Source: a virus
Length of the DNA: 52,788 bases
IMG/VR virus record: IMGVR_UViG_3300007775_000137
Location: 1 to 52,788 of that record
Strand: one strand, 5' to 3'
The notes under the pieces are model-generated. The model saw only the letters and a program-made list of their open reading frames with translations, made no database searches and had not been told where the DNA came from. How positions within the stretch are numbered: the first letter of the stretch is position 1; the number at the start of each line of letters is the position of its first letter. Positions 49,084 to 52,788 of this stretch are shown in pieces. The translations under genes and the position numbers were made by a program.

Positions 49084-50262
49084 TCACAGTGAGCGTTCAC
49101 TACCGCCCAACTCCACAGGCAATTCCCCGCGCTTCACAGGTTCAGCTAAAGCCGCTAAATTCATAGCAGCATTAAGGTCTCTATCCATTTCTGCCCCGCA
49201 ATCAGGGCATTTATAAATCCGCATGGCTAATGTCAATTCAGAATTGATACAGCCACAGGAGCTGCATGTTTTGGAAGATGCAAACCATCTATCCGCTTTC
49301 AAAACCTCAATCCCATTCCATGCTGCTTTATATTCAATTTGTCGGTGCAATTCAGACATTGAAGCATCACTAACGGCTTTAGCCAGATTGTGATTTTTAA
49401 CCATGCCCTTAACGTTCAAATCTTCAATGACTACCACCGAAGGCCGTTTATGTTCGGTTACATACTTGCTTACATTGTGCAGGTTATGCGCCCGTTTGTT
49501 AGCTATCTTTTGGTGAAGCTTGGCAATCTTAGCTTTTGTTTTGGTCCGGTTAGAACTGCCTTTTTCACGTCGTGATAATTCGCGCTGTAAACGGGCTAAC
49601 TTTTTCTCGTATGTTTTCAGCACCTTGTCATTAGGAAACTCTTTCCCATCTGAGCAAACCGCCAATGATTTAATGCCAACGTCAACGCCTAGCGGTTCAC
49701 CCATTGCCGGTACGGGTTCGTCTGTTTCTTGTTCGACTTGAAAGCTAATAAACCATTCCCCGGCACTTTCCGAAAGTGTCACAAAGTTTATTTTTACATC
49801 CTCTGGAATATAATTAGATTCAGCTAAATTTACCCAACCAATACGGGGTAACTTAACACGCCCATTTTCAACACGAATAGAACCACGTAAAACAAATGAT
49901 TGCTTGTCTTTGTATCTGCTTTTGAATTTCGGAAATCCTGTTTCTTTGCCGCCTTTACCCTGTTTAATGCGACGGAAAAAGTTTTGATAAGCAATGTCCA
50001 CATGGTCAAACTCTTCTTGCATTATGCAATATGGGTATTCACGAATCCATGGACAAATCTCATCTTTGGTAGCATTAAAACGCCTCTTTTGCTCAAACTT
50101 GTTTGGTTTACCGCCAGCTTCATAAGTGGCGATCCTATCGGCCAACGCCCAATTAAAAACATACCGAGCAGCTCCACAACAGCCGCCAAAATAACGCCGC
50201 TGCTTTGCGGTTGGTCTAAGTTTTGTCTTGTAGGCTTTTAAAATCGTGATATGATTTATCAT
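49084..50262 (-). CDS. tnpB: TnpB/Cas12-like RNA-guided nuclease
   Basis: 392 aa from ATG 50262 (AAAAGGA upstream; TTG at 50280 overlaps that site). It has the HTH/helical N-terminus KLRPTAKQRRYFGGCCGAAR and FPKFKSRYKDKQSFVLRGS, then RuvC-I PLGVDVGIKSLAV, a Lys/Arg-rich bridge, RuvC-II VVVIEDLNVKGM, the zinc finger CSSCG...CPDCG, and RuvC-III EMDRDLNAAMNLA. The D-E-D triad is intact, so it should cut DNA. No TnpA is adjacent. Downstream are a structured RNA and a CRISPR array in the same direction. That pairing recalls minimal type V-U/Cas12 systems, which arose from TnpB. Confidence 0.9.
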   Translation of the reverse strand: MINHITILKAYKTKLRPTAKQRRYFGGCCGAARYVFNWALADRIATYEAGGKPNKFEQKRRFNATKDEICPWIREYPYCIMQEEFDHVDIAYQNFFRRIKQGKGGKETGFPKFKSRYKDKQSFVLRGSIRVENGRVKLPRIGWVNLAESNYIPEDVKINFVTLSESAGEWFISFQVEQETDEPVPAMGEPLGVDVGIKSLAVCSDGKEFPNDKVLKTYEKKLARLQRELSRREKGSSNRTKTKAKIAKLHQKIANKRAHNLHNVSKYVTEHKRPSVVVIEDLNVKGMVKNHNLAKAVSDASMSELHRQIEYKAAWNGIEVLKADRWFASSKTCSSCGCINSELTLAMRIYKCPDCGAEMDRDLNAAMNLAALAEPVKRGELPVELGGSERSL

Positions 50263-50287
50263 GCTTCGATTCCTTTTCAATCGGAGG

Positions 50288-50317
50288 GCTAGTGGACGTT
50301 ACCGCGTCGCGACTAGC
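50288..50317. other. hairpin upstream of tnpB (possible IS200/IS605 left end)
   Basis: GCTAGT (50288-50293) and ACTAGC (50312-50317) enclose GACG-6 nt-CGTC. An imperfect subterminal hairpin is what TnpA recognises at IS200/IS605 left ends. It lies 25 bp before the start codon and might also be the promoter/leader of tnpB. Element ends are not certain. Confidence 0.4.
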
Positions 50318-50353
50318 AATTTCTATTATTATAACAAACAACACAGTAAAACA

Positions 50354-50381
50354 CAAAAAAGCCCTTCGGTAAAGAAGGGCT
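50354..50381 (-). terminator. terminator of the small-gene operon upstream of tnpB
   Basis: AGCCCTTC and GAAGGGCT (8 bp, loop 6) followed by TTTTTTG on the minus strand, eight bases after the stop at 50389. Confidence 0.9.
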
Positions 50382-50388
50382 AATTTAA

Positions 50389-50760
50389 CTAATTAACTTT
50401 ACGCCAATCAACACTTTCAGAGTAATAACCATTTGAACTGCCATACCAACGGATAGTTACATACCCTTTTACAGTTGCCAACTTGTAAAAAGTCCAAGTT
50501 TCACTATAATCACGATATTGAATTTCTGCATTTTCTGGCTCATCTGCATTACTAATTTCTTCTGCCATTAGAATAGGACTATTTACCAAATCGTCTAAAT
50601 CTCCGATAATATCTTCAATATAGACATATTCACAGCAATCTTGCTCATGATACAATTTATAAATATCACCATTAACAAGCGTAAAAACCAATTCCCCATT
50701 CTCTTTATTCTTAACACTTGCTAAAACTTCCCCTTTCAAATCTTCAAATTTTTCTAACAT
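50389..50760 (-). CDS. DUF7448-like phage protein
   Basis: 123 aa from ATG 50760. VFTLVNGDIYKLYHEQDCCE, YVYIEDIIGDLDDLVNSPIL, AEEISN and TFYKLATVKGYVTIRWYGSS match a phage family with the Y-H-x-QDCCE-x-V-x-IEDI-GD-DL-G/N-P-I signature (DUF7448 as I recall). Function unknown. Last gene of the operon headed by the promoter at 51961. Confidence 0.65.
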   Translation of the reverse strand: MLEKFEDLKGEVLASVKNKENGELVFTLVNGDIYKLYHEQDCCEYVYIEDIIGDLDDLVNSPILMAEEISNADEPENAEIQYRDYSETWTFYKLATVKGYVTIRWYGSSNGYYSESVDWRKVN

Positions 50761-50762
50761 TT

Positions 50763-51113
50763 TCATTTCTCCTGCCCATTAGCTAATCTATTAATAATTC
50801 TTGCCACGTTTTGCAACTGAGCATCAATACCGGGTATCCAATCTCCCATTGCCCATTGCGGCCATGAGGAAAGGTCAAGCTCAAAGTTTGGCGACATGCC
50901 GCGCCGTTTCATTTCATCACGCAGTTGCCCATGCCGTTGCAGTAGGTAGCTGCCCTTATCGTAAAAGAACAAAACATGACCTTTACCTAGCCTATAGCTA
51001 CTTACACCCGTCTGACGTGGCCGCGCATGGCGCAGACGTAACATCTCGCGGTATTCGGCAAGTAAATGCTTGGATGTTAAGCGGCTTGGTTCAATGCAGT
51101 TAATGCGGGTCAT
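50763..51113 (-). CDS. denV: pyrimidine-dimer DNA glycosylase (DenV-like)
   Basis: 116 aa. MTRINCIEPSRLTSKHLLAE aligns with T4 endonuclease V; Thr2 (N-terminal nucleophile), Glu23 (EYRE) and the later GHVLFFYDK and GDWIPGIDAQL segments match. It removes UV-induced cyclobutane dimers by beta-elimination. This suggests a host or virion exposed to light. Ordinary DenV is 138 aa, so this version is a little shorter at the C-terminus. Confidence 0.85.
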   Translation of the reverse strand: MTRINCIEPSRLTSKHLLAEYREMLRLRHARPRQTGVSSYRLGKGHVLFFYDKGSYLLQRHGQLRDEMKRRGMSPNFELDLSSWPQWAMGDWIPGIDAQLQNVARIINRLANGQEK

Positions 51114-51300
51114 TTTTACTCACAAATTCTAATTCAAAATCCCCACTTTCCAACATTCCGATCATTTCATCATACCCATGACCATCCCGGCCATGTTGCA
51201 TAATGCCGCACTTTTGCGCCAATTCTTTGAGCAGGTCATAAGCGGCTGTTTTTCGTTGCATTCCGATTTTGTTTTTTTCGCTCATTGTTTGTGGAGGCAT
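51100..51300 (-). CDS. hypothetical protein
   Basis: 66 aa from ATG 51300 (TAATG overlap, AGGA upstream). Helical, AAYDLLKELAQKCGIMQHGR. No family. Overlaps denV by 14 bases. Confidence 0.6.
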   Translation of the reverse strand: MPPQTMSEKNKIGMQRKTAAYDLLKELAQKCGIMQHGRDGHGYDEMIGMLESGDFELEFVSKNDPH

Positions 51301-51515
51301 TATAAATTCCTTTCCGCCGCTGTCAGTGACGGGTCATTAAGCCATCGTTGCCAATAGGCATATGTCTTTACGTTTTCATGCGCTTCATTCTCGCATGTAC
51401 CATTAGCACAATCATCACAATGATTCAGCCAGTAGTTTTGAATACTTCCCGCACATTTGCCTCCGTTTGGCCGATGCGGGAACGGGTATGCTGGACAGTT
51501 ACAAACTTTGCTCAT
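51300..51515 (-). CDS. small Cys-rich protein
   Basis: 71 aa with seven Cys (CNCPAYPFPHR, KCAG, HCDDCANGTCEN), probably binding zinc. No family. ATGA coupling to the upstream gene. Confidence 0.65.
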   Translation of the reverse strand: MSKVCNCPAYPFPHRPNGGKCAGSIQNYWLNHCDDCANGTCENEAHENVKTYAYWQRWLNDPSLTAAERNL

Positions 51516-51739
51516 TCCATCACCTCATTAATTGCGCTGTCTAGGTCGCCGTACATTTCGCCGATGGCCTCGTATGTAGCTTGACCCAAATCCTGCAAAC
51601 GATTCCAGACATATTCATCAAAGCTACTACCATTTTCGTGGTCAAATGCCAAACCGCTCATTTCATATTCTAGATAGAGCTGGTCAAGCATATTTTTAAT
51701 CAGATTACTTGCTAAATGTTCCTGCGTGATGATTTTCAT
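51512..51739 (-). CDS. hypothetical protein
   Basis: 75 aa, acidic and helical (FDEYVWNRLQDLGQATYEAI, GDLDSAINEVME); CAGGAG upstream. No family. Confidence 0.65.
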   Translation of the reverse strand: MKIITQEHLASNLIKNMLDQLYLEYEMSGLAFDHENGSSFDEYVWNRLQDLGQATYEAIGEMYGDLDSAINEVME

Positions 51740-51766
51740 TGTTATTTCTCCTGTTTTCTAATTTGA

Positions 51767-51919
51767 TTAAAACTCGCCACTTTCAATAATTTGTTGAGCA
51801 ACTAAGCTAACCAGTTCAGCATCCTCAACGATGTAATAAGCTTTGCCGATAACAACTTCGTATTGACCATTGCCATTCTGTAAAACTGTGTAGCTGATTC
51901 CCATATGTTGCTTTTTCAT
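51767..51919 (-). CDS. 50-aa hypothetical protein
   Basis: ATG 51919 behind AAGGAACTAGAA, stop at 51767. The peptide reads MKKQHMGISYTVLQNGNGQY, EVVIGKAYYIVEDAELVSLV and ends IIESGEF. First gene after the promoter at 51961-51990. No family. Confidence 0.65.
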   Translation of the reverse strand: MKKQHMGISYTVLQNGNGQYEVVIGKAYYIVEDAELVSLVAQQIIESGEF

Positions 51920-51960
51920 TTCTAGTTCCTTTTGTCTGGTTTATTGTCTCAACTGATAAG

Positions 51961-51990
51961 ATTATAAACTATTAGAATGCAAACTGTCAA
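51961..51990 (-). promoter_or_regulatory. promoter of the right-end operon
   Basis: TTGACA (51990-51985), 18-bp spacer, TATAAT (51966-51961). The flanks resemble the promoter at 39627: GGTACYTTTTGG upstream, CAGTTGAGA downstream. AGTTT half-sites lie in the spacer, but not the full palindrome. Confidence 0.75.
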
Positions 51991-52010
51991 CACCAAAAGG
52001 TACTATACGC

Positions 52011-52044
52011 GAAAATGACCATCTGGGGATAGATGATCATTTTC
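52011..52044. other. hairpin upstream of the right-end promoter
   Basis: GAAAATGA-C-CATC pairs with GATG-A-TCATTTTC (52011-52023, 52032-52044), an almost perfect dyad without a T-run. It includes one GATCATTTT, like the repeats at 935-1051. Possible operator. The rest of 51991-52150 has no gene. Confidence 0.45.
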
Positions 52045-52150
52045 TTGCCAGTCGTATGTCGTGCCAGTTGAGGGGGGAGTTAAAAGGGGGAGTGTTGAGA
52101 AGTATCCTTGCAAGGTCATTGTAGCATAAACCAGGTATGGGATGCAATAA

Positions 52151-52187
52151 AAAAAAAGACCGTTACCCATTTGGATAACAGCCCTTT
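52151..52187 (-). terminator. terminator after the 22-aa peptide gene
   Basis: GGCTGTTATCC and GGGTAACGGTC pair (with wobbles) around AAAT, followed by nine T on the minus strand. It shares the TATCC-AAAT-GGGTA top with the terminator at 39677. Confidence 0.75.
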
Positions 52188-52192
52188 AATTT

Positions 52193-52261
52193 TTAGCCTG
52201 CCCAGTAATTGCCATTTACATCTGGGATTAAACCGAGATAGTACAAAATCCAATCGAACAT
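52193..52261 (-). CDS. 22-aa hydrophobic peptide with a perfect Shine-Dalgarno
   Basis: ATG 52261 is preceded by AGG-AGGT at ideal distance. The peptide starts MFDWILYYLGLIPDVNG and ends with NYWAG. It has its own extended -10 (TTTGCTACAAT, 52292-52287) and a terminator, so a dedicated mini-gene is likely. The longer frame from 52375 is not supported by a ribosome site. Confidence 0.5.
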   Translation of the reverse strand: MFDWILYYLGLIPDVNGNYWAG

Positions 52262-52364
52262 ATTAGCACCTCCTGTTAAGTTTGTTTGATTGTAGCAAAC
52301 TATACAGGGTTTTGATAGGTGACGTTTGTCATGAATTAGGTAGACAATAAAAAGCTCAACACCA

Positions 52365-52745
52365 TCAGCCATCAATAAATAAGAGTAGTATAAACATTAT
52401 CTGCCACAAGCAAGATGCTATAACAATCAATAAAACTTCAACAAGTATCTGATCGCCAATGAAAAACATGGCATCTTCCCATTGGCTTCTATAATCGCCG
52501 TCTTTCTTAATTTCCTCAATGAAATGGCGTATAGTCAGGGCATAAATAACCCAACCAATCAAATGGATAACAACGGCATAACTATAAAATTCTAAACTAA
52601 CTAGGGCGAAAAAAGAGCAAAATAGAATCAACCCAACCGCATCCCCCCACGTCACCCCATCGATTCTAGGCGAATATAGATATAGGGGCATTTTTCTACC
52701 ATTGACCTCTATCACAATCTCAATTTTATTCCACTTTAGCCTCAC
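52365..52745 (-). CDS. membrane protein
   Basis: 126 aa, start GTG 52745 with GAGGTG upstream. Hydrophobic segments: VGLILFCSFFALVSLEF, YAVVIHLIGWVIYALTI and ILVEVLLIVIASCLWQIMFI. The N-terminal 30 residues are beta-like and soluble. No family. First visible gene at the right edge; membrane location suggests superinfection exclusion or a host-takeover role. Confidence 0.6.
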   Translation of the reverse strand: MRLKWNKIEIVIEVNGRKMPLYLYSPRIDGVTWGDAVGLILFCSFFALVSLEFYSYAVVIHLIGWVIYALTIRHFIEEIKKDGDYRSQWEDAMFFIGDQILVEVLLIVIASCLWQIMFILLLFIDG

Positions 52746-52788
52746 ATTTGCACCTCGCCATTACCATATTGTTTACACTGCTATATCA

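Larger units (their letters stand above)
3249..52307. repeat. genome-wide dispersed motif CCCKGTAT (ACCCNGTATNG)
   Basis: 60 exact copies of the 8-mer CCCTGTAT/CCCGGTAT counted by eye: 34 on the plus strand and 26 on the minus strand. Examples: 3744, 5782, 9476, 16249, 24094, 32722, 40423, 48527 (plus); 7253, 9502, 17973, 27805, 37063, 43395, 50827 (minus). Flanks favour A before and KG after. About three would be expected by chance. Variants CCCAGTAT and CCCCGTAT also occur. None lie in 1-3248, in the TnpB-array segment, or in the 39.5-40 kb RNA locus. Confidence 0.9.

Noticed and set aside
1-52788. Integrase, attachment sites or terminase in the window
   Set aside because: No tyrosine or serine recombinase motifs and no terminase Walker or nuclease motifs were recognised; they may be outside the window or highly diverged.

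Overview
The window looks like most of the genome of a tailed, siphovirus-type bacteriophage with an HK97-fold capsid and a long tail. It is AT-rich and very compact, and almost every gene reads on the minus strand. Start and stop codons overlap constantly as ATGA or TAATG. The host is probably a Chloroflexota (Anaerolineae/Caldilineae-like) bacterium. A secreted protein at 15042-15716 has the Pro-Thr-rich linker and the C-terminal YLPxxxK tail that I associate with secreted proteins of that phylum. I see no integrase, terminase large subunit, DNA polymerase, primase or helicase, so the window is either incomplete or uses diverged versions. The left edge carries the 3' end of a cut-off plus-strand gene.

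Layout in the direction of transcription, from high to low coordinates. 52.7-50.4 kb: small early genes, including a T4 DenV-type pyrimidine-dimer glycosylase. 50.3-48.7 kb: a TnpB-like RNA-guided nuclease gene, a 101-nt structured region, then a CRISPR array of four 29-bp repeats and a terminator, all in the same direction. 48.6-40.4 kb: head genes, namely a portal fused to a 2H phosphoesterase and a minor-head-like tail, a gp10-like protein, protease/scaffold, major capsid and a probable decoration protein. 40.3-38.4 kb: a structured ncRNA and small regulators. 38.3-28.0 kb: exonuclease, sugar-nucleotide epimerase, methyltransferases, glycosyltransferases and a kinase-methyltransferase fusion. 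27.7-12.2 kb: head-tail adaptor, tail tube with beta-propeller, frameshifted tail chaperones, tape measure and tail tip, interrupted by a second glycosyltransferase/sulfotransferase block. 12.2-9.8 kb: lysis genes. 9.8-1.1 kb: regulators, a recombination module (SSB-like, ERCC4/XPF nuclease, RecT-like, RecB-like), Lar-like, DnaJ, VWA, DNA methyltransferase, HNH and MazG. 0.3-0.9 kb: a plus-strand pair resembling a toxin-antitoxin locus.

Three things stand out. First, the TnpB-like gene, structured RNA and mini-CRISPR array form a candidate minimal RNA-guided system. Two of its three spacers look like promoter-start or ribosome-binding-site-start junctions of other genes. Second, an 8-bp core CCCKGTAT (fuller form ACCCNGTATNG) occurs 60 times by hand count, on both strands and in all reading frames, about once per 0.9 kb. 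It also builds two intrinsic terminators, which recalls DNA-uptake sequences, phage stoperators or Chi-like signals. Third, regulation is rich in RNA: at least two promoter-structured RNA-terminator-gene leaders, two free-standing RNA loci, three hairpins sharing a UCAGG loop, a shared AGTTTRTAAACT operator placed inside promoters, and a ~190-bp noncoding element present in two inverted copies 32 kb apart.
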